A stretch of DNA of 64,000 nt from Nitratireductor pacificus pht-3B (GTDB lineage: Bacteria; Pseudomonadota; Alphaproteobacteria; Rhizobiales; Rhizobiaceae): NCBI RefSeq assembly GCF_000300335.1, contig NZ_AMRM01000002.1:62001-126000 (forward strand), written 5' to 3'. The notes under the pieces are model-generated. The model was not told where the DNA came from. It searched no databases and was given only the letters and a program-made list of their open reading frames with translations. Shown one piece after another: positions 7,883-16,824 of this stretch. The position numbers were made by a program, and so were the translations under genes. Each line of letters starts with the position of its first letter. The stretch's first letter is position 1.

Positions 7883-8884
7883 TCAGATCTCCACCGCCAG
7901 ACCGCCGAAGGAAACACCCGCTGACGTTCCGACAAACAGGACCCGGCTTCCCTGCGCGATCCTGCCGGCACGCCAGGCGATGTCGAGTGCGGTCGGTATC
8001 GATGCGGCGATCTGGTTGCCATGCGTTGCGACGATATCGACGACGCGGGAGGCGGTGAAGCCGACATGTTCCACCATGTGTCGCAGCGCGAGCGGGCTTG
8101 CCTGGTGCGGCACCACAAGGTCCACGTCCTCTACGCCCCAGCCTGCTGCAGCGAGAAGCTCCTGCACAAAGGCTGGGAAGTGTTTGCGCGTCACGCGGAA
8201 GAGCGCTTTCCCATCCATCTGGAAGTAGGCGTGTTTCGCGAACTCCGCCGGCGCCGCATGGAAATCGATGCGGGTCCCACCGGCGCCGATCCGGCATGCC
8301 TCGTAGGCGGCCGGATAGCTGCGCATCAGGTTCGCGCAGATCCCCGAGCGGGCAGCGTTTGCCCGCGTCAGCACCGCAGCTGCTGCTCCATCGCCGAACA
8401 GGGCTGCGACCTCCGGCTGGTCTTTCCAGGGCAGGGCGCGTGAGGCGATTTCGGAGGAAAAGATGAGCGCCGTGCGGATCTGCCCCGAGGCGATCTTTCC
8501 CGCGGCGAGATCAAAGGCTGTCAGGAAGCTGAGACATGTGGAGTTGACGTCGTGGCCCGAGGCCCGGCCTTCCGGAACTCCAAGCTTCTGCATCACGAGC
8601 GGCGCCGTCGAAGGGATCAGCTGATAGGGTACGGCGCATGCTCCCAGGACGAGGTCCAGGTCCTCGACGCAAACGCCGCTGGCAGAAATCGCCTCGCGGG
8701 ATGCTGCGAGGGCCAGATCGATCTGGTCTTCGCCATCGCAGACGAAACGGCTGCGAACGCCGGTAGCCGCCTCGAGATGTCCGCGGGGGAAGCCAAGTTG
8801 CTGGTCCCAGGTTTCGGAAGACAGCGAGCGCCGTGGAAGCGCGTGTCCGGTTCCGGCAATTCGCACCGGAGTAAAAAAAATCAT
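7883..8884 (-). CDS. 3-oxoacyl-ACP synthase III-like ketosynthase
   Basis: 333 residues from the ATG at 8884; a TTG 15 bases upstream is an alternative start. The FabH-type triad is complete: C117 (DVNSTCLSFL), H260 (VVPHQAS) and N290 (THGNQIAAS). The C-terminal GTSAGVSFGGLA is the usual glycine-rich end. KAS III enzymes perform decarboxylative Claisen condensation between an acyl thioester and malonyl-ACP, or head-to-head condensation or acyl transfer in the OleA/PqsD-like branches. This is the first gene of the five-gene minus-strand operon. No acyl carrier protein or dehydratase accompanies it, so it is a specialised ketosynthase rather than housekeeping FabH, which normally sits with plsX. 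Confidence 0.87.
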   Translation of the reverse strand: MIFFTPVRIAGTGHALPRRSLSSETWDQQLGFPRGHLEAATGVRSRFVCDGEDQIDLALAASREAISASGVCVEDLDLVLGACAVPYQLIPSTAPLVMQKLGVPEGRASGHDVNSTCLSFLTAFDLAAGKIASGQIRTALIFSSEIASRALPWKDQPEVAALFGDGAAAAVLTRANAARSGICANLMRSYPAAYEACRIGAGGTRIDFHAAPAEFAKHAYFQMDGKALFRVTRKHFPAFVQELLAAAGWGVEDVDLVVPHQASPLALRHMVEHVGFTASRVVDIVATHGNQIAASIPTALDIAWRAGRIAQGSRVLFVGTSAGVSFGGLAVEI

Positions 8885-9380
8885 GGGTACGACCGTCAAA
8901 TGGCGCCGTTGCTGCCTCGCAAGACAACCAGGAGAAACGAAGTTGCAGCAGGCCGGCCCGCAGGCCGAATCGTTGCCGACGATGAGGCGATCCTCACTTT
9001 ATCATCAGAGGGAGGTATGACAGCCGCGTCAACTTGTACAGATGCCCTACTCTCGATGTATCGATTGTATTTGTCCCGATTTTTCCTAGTGTCCGCCACG
9101 ATATGACAGATGCGGATACTGGGGTGATAGATGGCGTGGACGCCGAGCCATTTGAGGATTGCAGGCGAGCTCGTTTCTATTGCCTGTTCTCATGTGCGTG
9201 TCCAGGCGCGTGAGTTTTCATCCTGCAAGGCCTGCATCGCCCTTCTTGAACGGCATCCCCTGCGGGATGTCGTGCTGGCGATAGAAAGGGCAAGCGCACG
9301 GGTGAGGGCTGTCTGCGCTACGAGGCAACCCATTGCGTTCTTCCGGGCCGCACCGCCGGTGATCGCCGATAGGGGTTTGG
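8885..9380. other. Intergenic region between divergent units
   Basis: About 500 bases with no convincing gene. It must hold the promoter of the minus-strand ketosynthase operon and any promoter for the plus-strand gene that follows. A T-run on the minus strand (the A-run at 8873-8880 just inside the ketosynthase start) and an AT-rich patch around 9050-9090 are visible. A 29-codon frame at 9017 follows GAGGGAGG with a spacing of only one base, so I do not call it. I found no hairpin worth reporting. Confidence 0.4.
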
Positions 9381-10358
9381 ATGGCCGGTTTCTTTGAGAG
9401 CCTTGCGAGGTTCCTTGGCGCCATGACAGGACCAGCCCGAAGAGGCGCTTCGCCGGACGGCGCGAAGGCGCGTGCGACGCCTCGGGCCCTGCAGGAGGTC
9501 TTCGAATATTCGGTCCGCTTCAACATCGTCGGCAAAGGGTTTTCCAGACTTGGTGGAGAGCCGGGTCCCGCGGAGAGAATAACTTTTTCGCCCCGTCCCC
9601 GCCGGATCGATTTCCGCCAGGCGCACGGCCCCTATCGGCGTGATGAGATCGTCGATGTGCCGGCCTATCTGCAATGGTCGGCTTATCCGGTCTTCGCTTT
9701 CCTCGCGCTTATCGACGAGGAGCTCGAATATCGCTTCGGCACCAATGGCGAAGCCACGCACTGGCTTTGTCCCATCACGGCCGATCCGGAACGGATCGCG
9801 CAGATCGATCGGATGTTCCTGCTCTGGTACGAGCATCTCGGTCTGCCGGAATCGCTGGACCCGCCACCCAGTCCGGCGCGCGACATAGACCGGTCCGACA
9901 AGATGGGACTGATCCGCCACTACCTGCGCGTCGGGGATCAAGCATTCCTGTTCAAGGTTCTGGGGGACGATCACGATGATGTCGTGATGTGGGTCGATTG
10001 GCGGGAAGCCGACGACGACATCGTACATATGTGCGAAAAGCTGATCCGGACAGGCGACCTCACGGCGGAGTTCGTGCCGAACGACGTCTCCGCCGATCTG
10101 TTCATCGCCCATCGCGGCGTGCGCACGCGCGTTCCCTATAACGGCCCGGACGCGGATCGCGATACCACGCTTGTCACCTTGAATGCCATTCTGGCGCCGG
10201 ATCATGAAATCCGGATGTGCCGTGAGAGCGGTCACGGCGACACCGTGGCTTTTCTGCCGCTGAGTGCGGGGCAATGGCAAAGCCTGGAAGAGGCCATGCC
10301 GCTGGAAGTGAAGGAGAAATTCATGAAGCTCTCAAAGGACAGCGCGATCTTCTCGTAA
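9381..10358 (+). CDS. Hypothetical cytoplasmic protein
   Basis: 325 residues with no signal peptide and no membrane helix. The sequence is acidic and aromatic-rich in the middle (VPAYLQWSAYPVFAFLALID, FLLWYEHLGL) with a DDHDD stretch near residue 195. Composition and the absence of in-frame stops over nearly 1 kb support a real gene. I recognise no family. It is followed 50 bases later by another unknown gene on the same strand, with a GTGAGGA ribosome site between them, so both may be co-transcribed. Confidence 0.65.
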   Translation: MAGFFESLARFLGAMTGPARRGASPDGAKARATPRALQEVFEYSVRFNIVGKGFSRLGGEPGPAERITFSPRPRRIDFRQAHGPYRRDEIVDVPAYLQWSAYPVFAFLALIDEELEYRFGTNGEATHWLCPITADPERIAQIDRMFLLWYEHLGLPESLDPPPSPARDIDRSDKMGLIRHYLRVGDQAFLFKVLGDDHDDVVMWVDWREADDDIVHMCEKLIRTGDLTAEFVPNDVSADLFIAHRGVRTRVPYNGPDADRDTTLVTLNAILAPDHEIRMCRESGHGDTVAFLPLSAGQWQSLEEAMPLEVKEKFMKLSKDSAIFS

Positions 10359-10408
10359 CCAGGCAGCTGGCTGCCCGGGATCTTCCAGCTCAGATCGTGA
10401 GGACCGAC

Positions 10409-11089
10409 ATGCAAAAGCAGGATGCACAGTCATCCACGACGGTATGGAACGTGCTGAAGGGCGCGGTTTCCCTGGGAGTGCTGTTCCTGACCGTTCAGCC
10501 CGGCGTCACCTCGGAAGTGCAGGACGGAGAGACGGCTGTGCTGTCGCAGGTTCTTTCTGCGACATCGATCGATTTGATCGATGAGCACAGCGGCGCTGAG
10601 CGTGTGGTTCTGATGACGGGAACAAATCCCGACGCCTCGACTGCCGACCTAGCCATCACGACGGGCGTGCCGCACCGCGGGACGGAAAAAATTGTCCTGA
10701 TCGTGCGCGACATCGCATTCGCAGGGCCGATGTCGGGACAGATCCCGTATCTCGAGCGGGCGCCCAATGGGAGCCTGCTCATACAGTCCATGCAGACGGC
10801 GGTCGGTCGTTCCCCCTGGGAAGAGACGCTGACACTTGCGAAGCGCGACGGCGCGATCGTTGTGGCGGGCTTTACGAGAAACAGCTGGGACCGGATTTCG
10901 GCGACTGGCAGTTCATGCGACTGGAACCTGCTTTCGGGCAACTGGGAACTGAGCTACCAGGTGCCGGTCGAAGGGAGCGACGAGGTGCGCAGCGTGCGAA
11001 AATCCGGCCGCAAGGAAGAGCGCATCCAGATTGCGGATTGGCCGGAGCGTTCGGCAAGCCTCACCGCATTTTGTTCACCTGAGGAGTGA
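10409..11089 (+). CDS. Hypothetical exported or membrane-anchored protein
   Basis: 226 residues from the ATG at 10409, chosen because GTGAGGA lies 7 bases upstream and the start opens an N-terminal hydrophobic segment (about residues 12-32, VWNVLKGAVSLGVLFL). The frame is open further upstream, but that part overlaps the preceding gene. The remainder is soluble, with two cysteines near the C-terminus (SSCDWN and FCSPEE) that could pair in the periplasm. No family recognised. Confidence 0.62.
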   Translation: MQKQDAQSSTTVWNVLKGAVSLGVLFLTVQPGVTSEVQDGETAVLSQVLSATSIDLIDEHSGAERVVLMTGTNPDASTADLAITTGVPHRGTEKIVLIVRDIAFAGPMSGQIPYLERAPNGSLLIQSMQTAVGRSPWEETLTLAKRDGAIVVAGFTRNSWDRISATGSSCDWNLLSGNWELSYQVPVEGSDEVRSVRKSGRKEERIQIADWPERSASLTAFCSPEE

Positions 11090-11218
11090 GAAGCCAAGCG
11101 TGCTCGTCGTGTCCCTCGCTTCAGCATCAGGCATTCTCGGATTCTAGTCCTTCCGTACTAGTCGAACCGTCATAGTTGATCGCCACCGGCCCACATGCTT
11201 GCTTCGAGCGGGAAGCCT

Positions 11219-11239
11219 GCGCTGCATTCGCAGCGCTTT
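11219..11239 (+). terminator. Possible weak terminator stem-loop
   Basis: GCGCTGC (11219-11225), loop ATTC, GCAGCGC (11230-11236), then TTT. A perfect 7-bp stem with a short T-run lies 130 bases after the preceding stop. It fits a weak intrinsic terminator for the 9.4-11.1 kb genes, but the T-run is short. Confidence 0.35.
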
Positions 11240-11321
11240 GGCATAGAGACCTGCCTGGGGTTCGGCTGCCGATGCCATCGGTCGTGCGTGCGAGAGGCAG
11301 TTCTCCCCGCAGCAAGGTCAT

Positions 11322-12473
11322 TTGAGGTTTCCCGGGGTGGTGACGGTGTCTGTTTTTCTTGAGCGCGCGAAGAAGCAGCTGGTTTCGGCCGGTCTTTTGC
11401 TTCTCGCCTTGCTCGCGGGGTCGATCGGAGCGTGGGCAAACACCGAGCGCGTCGATCAGTATGGCCCGTTCTTCTTCATCCATGACCAGCCCGACATGCT
11501 GATCTATAGCGGGCAGGTCGGCGCCAATGATCTTCTCAATCTCAAGAAGGCGCTACGGGAACACCCGACAATCAGAACGCTCATCCTCAAGGACAATCCG
11601 GGCGGGCTGGTCCACATCGGTCTGGTCATCGCGGAAGAGGTGTATGAGCGTGGGCTGGACACCTACATACCGAAGGATAGTTTCTGCGCTTCCGCTTGCT
11701 CATTCGTGTTCTTCGCGGGGAAGAACCGCCTTGCTCAGGGACGGCTCGGCGTTCATCAGATATCCGCGCCTGAAATGAGTGGCGCGCAGGCCCAGTTCGG
11801 CGTCTCGGACATCGTGGCGACGCTTCCGAAATACGGTGTTGCGGCCGATGTGCTGGGCATCATGTTCCGCACACCGCCCGACGACATGTACTTCTTCTCA
11901 CCGCATGAGATTACCAAATACGGTATCAACAGGACGGGACAGACATATGCCGCCCGTGCCGAACCGGGGCCAGCACCGACACCCGCACCGCCTCCGCTAG
12001 AGGCTCCTTCCGGCGGCAATCGTCCTGAGCGTCAGGCGAGAGCCGCTCCGTCTGCTCCCGAGCAACCAGCCTCGCAACCGCAAAGAGTGTCGGACGAGCA
12101 GCGTGCCGTGAACGCCGCCGTGCTGATCATTCAGGCGGGGAGCGCATCCGCGGACAAGGCTATGGAGTTCACCCGCGAATTCTATGCGGACCAAGTAGAG
12201 TATTTTAAGCGAAATGTCTCCAAAGCGGAAATCCTGGACGACAAGAGGGCGTATTTCTCGCGCTGGACCAAGCGCGAGTTCCGGGTCCACGAGGATTCTC
12301 TGCACGCCAAATGCCAGAACACGATCTGCGCCGTTATCGGGACCTATGACTATGTCGTTGCCAGTCCCGAGCGCGGGAAGGAAACAAGCGGAACGGCGGA
12401 GTTCTCATATATTCTCGACTTCAGCGAGCGCCTGAAGATCGTGCATGAGGATGGCCAGGTGGTCCGGCGCTAG
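11322..12473 (+). CDS. ClpP/crotonase-like periplasmic protein with C-terminal domain
   Basis: 383 residues from a TTG; GTG codons at 11337 and 11340 are alternatives. Residues about 18-40 are a hydrophobic export signal. Residues 50-200 look like the ClpP-like fold of COG3904-type predicted periplasmic proteins: ILKDNPGG (oxyanion region), CASACSFVFFAG (likely nucleophile S124) and GVHQ (H145). Then comes a Pro/Ala/Gln-rich linker (about 213-255) and a separate domain of about 120 residues containing FYADQVEYF and a cysteine pair (CQNTIC), resembling an NTF2-like fold. The catalytic Asp is not obvious, so protease activity is plausible but unproven. Confidence 0.75.
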   Translation: MRFPGVVTVSVFLERAKKQLVSAGLLLLALLAGSIGAWANTERVDQYGPFFFIHDQPDMLIYSGQVGANDLLNLKKALREHPTIRTLILKDNPGGLVHIGLVIAEEVYERGLDTYIPKDSFCASACSFVFFAGKNRLAQGRLGVHQISAPEMSGAQAQFGVSDIVATLPKYGVAADVLGIMFRTPPDDMYFFSPHEITKYGINRTGQTYAARAEPGPAPTPAPPPLEAPSGGNRPERQARAAPSAPEQPASQPQRVSDEQRAVNAAVLIIQAGSASADKAMEFTREFYADQVEYFKRNVSKAEILDDKRAYFSRWTKREFRVHEDSLHAKCQNTICAVIGTYDYVVASPERGKETSGTAEFSYILDFSERLKIVHEDGQVVRR

Positions 12474-12725
12474 GCGCGGTGCTTTGCATCGGTGCCGCTT
12501 GCCCATCGTCCCCCGAGGCAGGCTCAGCCCGCTGATTGCAAGAACCGTTTCGCTCGATGAGTGAAGCGCAATGTCGTCGTCTCCGATGCACCTCCCCTGA
12601 ATGAAAATCGAAGTAGTACGGTCATGACTGTACATCTGTACGACTGGATGCAGCGACGATGCCGTGATTAATCCCTTCTTCAAGACGGTAGAAAACCGGC
12701 CATTTTTCAGAAGTCAGGGAAAGTC

Positions 12726-13064
12726 ATGAGAATTATACTTATTGCGATGCTGGGCGCTTTGGTTGCCGGGTGCAGTACGACCTCGAGTGGTTCCGACACA
12801 GCGACGTCCGCCGCGGGCGGAGGCGGCCTGGCCAAGGAGAGCCGGCAGAAGACCGCGAGCCGGACAATCGATCCATGCGCGCAGGCCGTCCAGTCGCAGG
12901 ATGGCGCAGCCGTCATGGGAGCCCTGCTCGGTGCTGTCGGAGATTATGCACCTTACAGCAGTCGAAGCGGCTGGGCGGTACGGCGTGCGGCCTATGCCGG
13001 ACGCCGCGTCGCGGGCGCTGCGGAATCCGCCAATGCACGGGAAGCCGATCGCCGCTGCAGGTAA
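12726..13064 (+). CDS. Small lipoprotein, unknown function
   Basis: 112 residues with a textbook lipobox, LVAG-C, at cysteine 16 after a short hydrophobic leader (MRIILIAMLGA). The protein should be lipidated and anchored in the membrane. The mature part starts with a Ser/Thr/Gly-rich tether, then a segment with GAAVMGALLGAVG that could insert in or cross the membrane (glycine-zipper-like), and a basic Arg-rich end with two cysteines. The small size and glycine zipper are shared with 17-kDa-antigen-like lipoproteins, but the resemblance is too weak for a family call. Confidence 0.72.
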   Translation: MRIILIAMLGALVAGCSTTSSGSDTATSAAGGGGLAKESRQKTASRTIDPCAQAVQSQDGAAVMGALLGAVGDYAPYSSRSGWAVRRAAYAGRRVAGAAESANAREADRRCR

Positions 13065-13137
13065 GGGTCAAAGACCACTCGTCAGAAGCCTGGTTTTCAG
13101 CGCTCTTGCACCGATCACGGGAGCTTTGAAGCAGAGC

Positions 13138-14298
13138 TTAGCTTCGACCGTATTCGAGCGTCCGCATCACACCGCGCAGTTCGGCCAGCCCTTTCAGTCT
13201 GCCGATCCCCGAATAGCCCGGATTCACACGCTTGCCGAGGTCATCCAGAATGGCATGCCCGTGATCGGGGCGCATGGGGATCTGTCCGCCGCGCCGCCTC
13301 TCTTCATCAAGCAGGGCGGCGACCACGGCTATCATGTCGGTGTCGCCTTCCAGATGCTCTGCCTCATGGAACGACCCGCAAGGTTCTCTCTTCACGTTGC
13401 GCAGATGCGCGAAGTGAATATGAGGCCCGAGCGCTTTCGCCATGACAGGGAGATCGTTTGCCGGGTTCGCGCCGAGCGAACCCGTGCAGAAGGTCAGGCC
13501 GTTTGCCTCGGACGGTACGGCGTCGAGCAGTGCTTTCAGGTCGTCATGCGTTGATACGATGCGCGGCAGGCCGAACAGGGGGAAAGGGGGATCGTCGGGG
13601 TGGATTGCCATGACCACGCCTTCCTCCTCCGCGACCGGCATGATCTCCTGGTGGAATGCTGCCAGATTTTCACGCAGGCCATCGGCCGAGATGTCGCGAT
13701 AGGTATCCAGCATGCGCCGGAAGCTTTCGCGGTCGTAGACGAATTCACGCGCCGGGACCCATTCTATGAGATTGCGCTCGAGACGCGCCAGATCGCTCTC
13801 GCTCATCGTTTTCAGGCGTTCGCGGGCGACCTCCACCCGATCGGCCGGGTGGTCCGCTTCTGCGCCCGGACGCGCAAGGATGAAGACATCGTGGACGCAG
13901 AACTCAATTGCATCGAAACGCAGCGCCGTGCCGCCATGGGGCATCGGATAGTCAAGATCCGTGCGCGTCCAGTCGGTGATGGCCATGAAGTTGTAGCAGA
14001 TGGTACGCACCCCGGCGCGGGCGACATTGCGGATCGAGGTCTTGTAATTGTCGATCAGGGTGCGGAAATCGCCGCTGCGCGTTTTGACATGCTCATGCAC
14101 GATGACGCTTTCGACGACCGACCATTCAAGGCCGGCCTGTTCGATTTCGTGCCTGCGCTTGTCGATCTCGTCCTGCGGCCAGGCGCGGCCGTCATTGAGA
14201 TGATGCAGGGCGGTGACGATGCCTGTCGCACCCGCCTGCCGCACATGGGCGAGCGTCACCGGATCGTCCGGACCGAACCAACGCCAGGTCTGCTTCAT
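13138..14298 (-). CDS. uxuA: Mannonate dehydratase
   Basis: 386 residues, close to the usual length of about 394. It dehydrates D-mannonate to 2-keto-3-deoxy-D-gluconate in hexuronate breakdown. Family landmarks are the start MKQTWRWFGPDDPV, the barrel strand MAIHPDDPPFPLFGLPRIV, metal-side HIHFAHLRNVKRE and the end motif RPDHGHAILDDL. The ATG is preceded by CCGAGGAGAATG, a strong ribosome site. It is the last gene of the long LacI-linked minus-strand operon and follows uxuB closely (the uxuB stop is 4 bases downstream of the uxuA start). Uronate isomerase (uxuC) and KDG kinase are not in the window. Confidence 0.93.
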   Translation of the reverse strand: MKQTWRWFGPDDPVTLAHVRQAGATGIVTALHHLNDGRAWPQDEIDKRRHEIEQAGLEWSVVESVIVHEHVKTRSGDFRTLIDNYKTSIRNVARAGVRTICYNFMAITDWTRTDLDYPMPHGGTALRFDAIEFCVHDVFILARPGAEADHPADRVEVARERLKTMSESDLARLERNLIEWVPAREFVYDRESFRRMLDTYRDISADGLRENLAAFHQEIMPVAEEEGVVMAIHPDDPPFPLFGLPRIVSTHDDLKALLDAVPSEANGLTFCTGSLGANPANDLPVMAKALGPHIHFAHLRNVKREPCGSFHEAEHLEGDTDMIAVVAALLDEERRRGGQIPMRPDHGHAILDDLGKRVNPGYSGIGRLKGLAELRGVMRTLEYGRS

Positions 14299-14302
14299 CG
14301 TG

Positions 14303-15754
14303 TCATTCTCCTCGGGCGTAGTGGGCCAGTGCCCCGGCGACACCATCGGTCTCCATGCGCTGGCAGTCTTCGATGACGGCGGGCAGATATCGGTCGATCC
14401 CGTCGAAGCGGCAGGCTTCGAGGACGGCGGCGACAGTGTCGGCGGGGCTCGTTGTTCTCGCGATGGCTGCTTTCAGCGTCTCATCCAGCGGGTCGGTGAA
14501 GGCGGGCGGATCGCCTCTGCTGGCGAGCGCGGCAATCCAGAGCGCGACACCGGCCGCGAGATGCGGTGCGCTTCCACCTGAATCCAGCCGTTCCAGCAGC
14601 GGGTTGATGAAGCGCTGCGGCAGTTTCTGGGAACCGTCATTGGCAATCTGCGCCGTGCGATGGCGCAGCGCCGGATTGGCGAAACGGTCTGCAAGCCGCG
14701 CGGTGTATTCGTCGGGCATCAGGCCCGCCTCGCCGGAGAGCGTCCGGGCGGATTCCCGCCACAGACCCTTCACGAAACCATGGATAAGGGGATCGGCAAA
14801 AGCATCCGCCACGGTCTCGCGCCCGAGCAGCTGCCCTGCATAGGCGAGGGCTGAATGCGCGCCGTTCAAAAGCCGGAGCTTCATCTCTTCGAACGGGGCG
14901 ACGTCGGCAACCATCTCGACGCCATGGCGCTCCCAGGCGGGCCTGCCCATCGGGAAATCGTCTTCCACGACCCATTGCATGAAGGGCTCGGTCACGACCG
15001 GCCAGGCGTCCTGGGCGCCAAGCGCCGCGGCGACACGTTCGCGGTCGGCATCCGTGGTCGCCGGAACGATGCGGTCCACCATGCTCGACGGGAAGGCGAC
15101 ATTCTGCTCGATGTGCTGAGCCAGTTCAGGATCGCGCAGGGCCGCAAATTCGATCACGAGGCGGCGCAGGGTTTCTCCATTCGACGGAAGGTTGTCGCAG
15201 GAAAGGACGGTGAAGGGCGGCGTGCCCTCAGCCTGTCGCTGGGCGAGCGCTTCCGTCAGAAAGCCCAGAGTGCCCGTTGGTCGTTCAGGATTTGCGAGAT
15301 CCGCCGCAACTCTCCGGTCCTGCGTGTCGAGGCCGCCATCCGGCCCTCGCGGATAGGCCTTCTCGGTCACGGTCAGCGTCACGATGCGCGTCTGCGGATC
15401 GCTCAACGCTGCCAGAACAGCCTGCGGATCCTCCGGTGCGACCAGCACCTTCATCACGGAACCGATCACTTTCAGCGTTTCGCCGGTGCCGTCTCTCTCG
15501 GCGAGTGCGTAGAGCCAGTCCTGCGGGGCCAGCGCATCGCGCATGGCCGGACTGCGGAGGGAGACACCGATGATGCCCCAAGCCATGTCCCCCTCCGCAA
15601 GACAGGCATCTACATAGGCCGCCTGATGGGCGCGATGAAACGCGCCGACGCCGATATGCACGATGCCCGCGCGCAAACCCGCTGGATCGTATCCCGGACG
15701 ACCGACGGTTTCGGGCAGTTGTGAAAGGCAGGTGCGATTGAGACGCTGCGCCAT
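14303..15754 (-). CDS. uxuB: Fructuronate reductase / mannitol dehydrogenase family
   Basis: 483 residues from the ATG at 15754; the GTG just before it is an alternative. It is a member of the long-chain mannitol dehydrogenase family: an N-terminal nucleotide-binding part with HIGVGAFHRAHQA and a C-terminal catalytic part with K-L-R-L-L-N-G-A-H (catalytic Lys, Asn, His). D-fructuronate reductase makes D-mannonate with NADH, the substrate of the following uxuA gene, which is the main reason to prefer fructuronate over mannitol. It lies 6 bases after the transporter ATPase stop, so import and catabolism are co-expressed. Confidence 0.9.
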   Translation of the reverse strand: MAQRLNRTCLSQLPETVGRPGYDPAGLRAGIVHIGVGAFHRAHQAAYVDACLAEGDMAWGIIGVSLRSPAMRDALAPQDWLYALAERDGTGETLKVIGSVMKVLVAPEDPQAVLAALSDPQTRIVTLTVTEKAYPRGPDGGLDTQDRRVAADLANPERPTGTLGFLTEALAQRQAEGTPPFTVLSCDNLPSNGETLRRLVIEFAALRDPELAQHIEQNVAFPSSMVDRIVPATTDADRERVAAALGAQDAWPVVTEPFMQWVVEDDFPMGRPAWERHGVEMVADVAPFEEMKLRLLNGAHSALAYAGQLLGRETVADAFADPLIHGFVKGLWRESARTLSGEAGLMPDEYTARLADRFANPALRHRTAQIANDGSQKLPQRFINPLLERLDSGGSAPHLAAGVALWIAALASRGDPPAFTDPLDETLKAAIARTTSPADTVAAVLEACRFDGIDRYLPAVIEDCQRMETDGVAGALAHYARGE

Positions 15755-15760
15755 CACGGT

Positions 15761-16822
15761 CTAGCCGAGCCTCTGGCTCGTCTCTGCATCGAAGAGATGC
15801 GCCTTGTCTGCCTTGACGCCAAGGCGCACGGCGTCGCCGGCGCGTATGTTGACGCGGTCGCGAAGCAGCGCTGAAACGATCTGCTCCCCCATGCGAACCT
15901 GCACGAGGGTTTCGGAGCCTGTCGGCTCGACATTGGTCGCGACGGCCTCGAAGCCTTTGCCATCATCGGCCAGGTGCAGATGTTCCGGCCGGATGCCATA
16001 GACGACCTTGCCGACTGCCGGCGGCGCGCCTTCGAACGGAAGTTCGGCTCCGTTTTCGGCGCGAACGCTCCTTCCGCCATCTGCAATGAAGCCCGGCAGA
16101 AGATTCATCGAGGGGGAGCCGATGAAGCTTGCCACGAAGGTGTTGTTCGGGCGGTCGTAGAGGTCCAGCGGCGCGCCGACCTGCTCCACGAGGCCGTCGC
16201 GCATGACGACGATGCGGTCGGCCATGGTCATGGCTTCGATCTGGTCGTGCGTGACATAGACGGTGGTGGTCTTCAGCCGGGCATGAATGTCCTTGAGTTC
16301 GGCGCGCATCTGCACGCGCAGTTTGGCGTCCAGATTGGAAAGCGGTTCGTCGAACAGGAAGACCTGCGGATTGCGCACGATGGCACGCCCCATGGCGACG
16401 CGCTGGCGCTGGCCGCCGGAGAGCTGGCGCGGATAGCGTTCGAGATAGTCCGACAAACCGAGAATGCCGGCGGCTTCGCGCACGCGCTGGTCGATCTCGT
16501 CTTTCGGGCGTTTGGCGAGCCTGAGCGAAAAGCCCATGTTCTCGGCAATCGTCATGTGCGGATAAAGCGCATAGTTCTGGAACACCATCGCGATGTCGCG
16601 GTGCTTGGGCTCCACATCATTGATGACGCGTCCGCCGATGCTGATGGTGCCGCCGGAAATGTCCTCAAGCCCGGCAATCATGCGCAGCAGGGTGGACTTC
16701 CCGCAGCCGGACGGTCCGACCAGAACCACGAAGGCACCGTCCGGCACGTCGACCGTTACGCCCTTGATGGTTTCGAGCTGTCCGTAGAATTTGCGGACAT
16801 CCTGGATATCGACTGAAGCCAT
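15761..16822 (-). CDS. Carbohydrate ABC importer ATPase (UgpC/MsmK-like)
   Basis: 353 residues. Walker A is GPSGCGKST (36-44), the Q-loop sits in MVFQNYALYPHM, the signature is LSGGQRQR, Walker B is FLFDEPLSNLDAKL and the switch His is in YVTHDQIEAM. A C-terminal TOBE/OB-fold region (GIRPEHLH) is characteristic of CUT1 sugar importers. It should energise the permease pair encoded upstream in the same operon. It starts 2 bases after the AGE-epimerase stop. An unrelated open frame extends further upstream in this phase but lies inside the previous gene, so MASVDIQDVR is the real start. Confidence 0.94.
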   Translation of the reverse strand: MASVDIQDVRKFYGQLETIKGVTVDVPDGAFVVLVGPSGCGKSTLLRMIAGLEDISGGTISIGGRVINDVEPKHRDIAMVFQNYALYPHMTIAENMGFSLRLAKRPKDEIDQRVREAAGILGLSDYLERYPRQLSGGQRQRVAMGRAIVRNPQVFLFDEPLSNLDAKLRVQMRAELKDIHARLKTTTVYVTHDQIEAMTMADRIVVMRDGLVEQVGAPLDLYDRPNNTFVASFIGSPSMNLLPGFIADGGRSVRAENGAELPFEGAPPAVGKVVYGIRPEHLHLADDGKGFEAVATNVEPTGSETLVQVRMGEQIVSALLRDRVNIRAGDAVRLGVKADKAHLFDAETSQRLG

Positions 16823-16824
16823 GG

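Noticed and set aside
9017-9106. 29-codon frame after GAGGGAGG
   Set aside because: The spacing between the purine run and the ATG is one base, too short, and the peptide has no clear character.
9131-9397. 88-codon open frame between the ketosynthase operon and the next gene
   Set aside because: No convincing ribosome site, no recognisable family, and its end overlaps the better supported gene at 9381.
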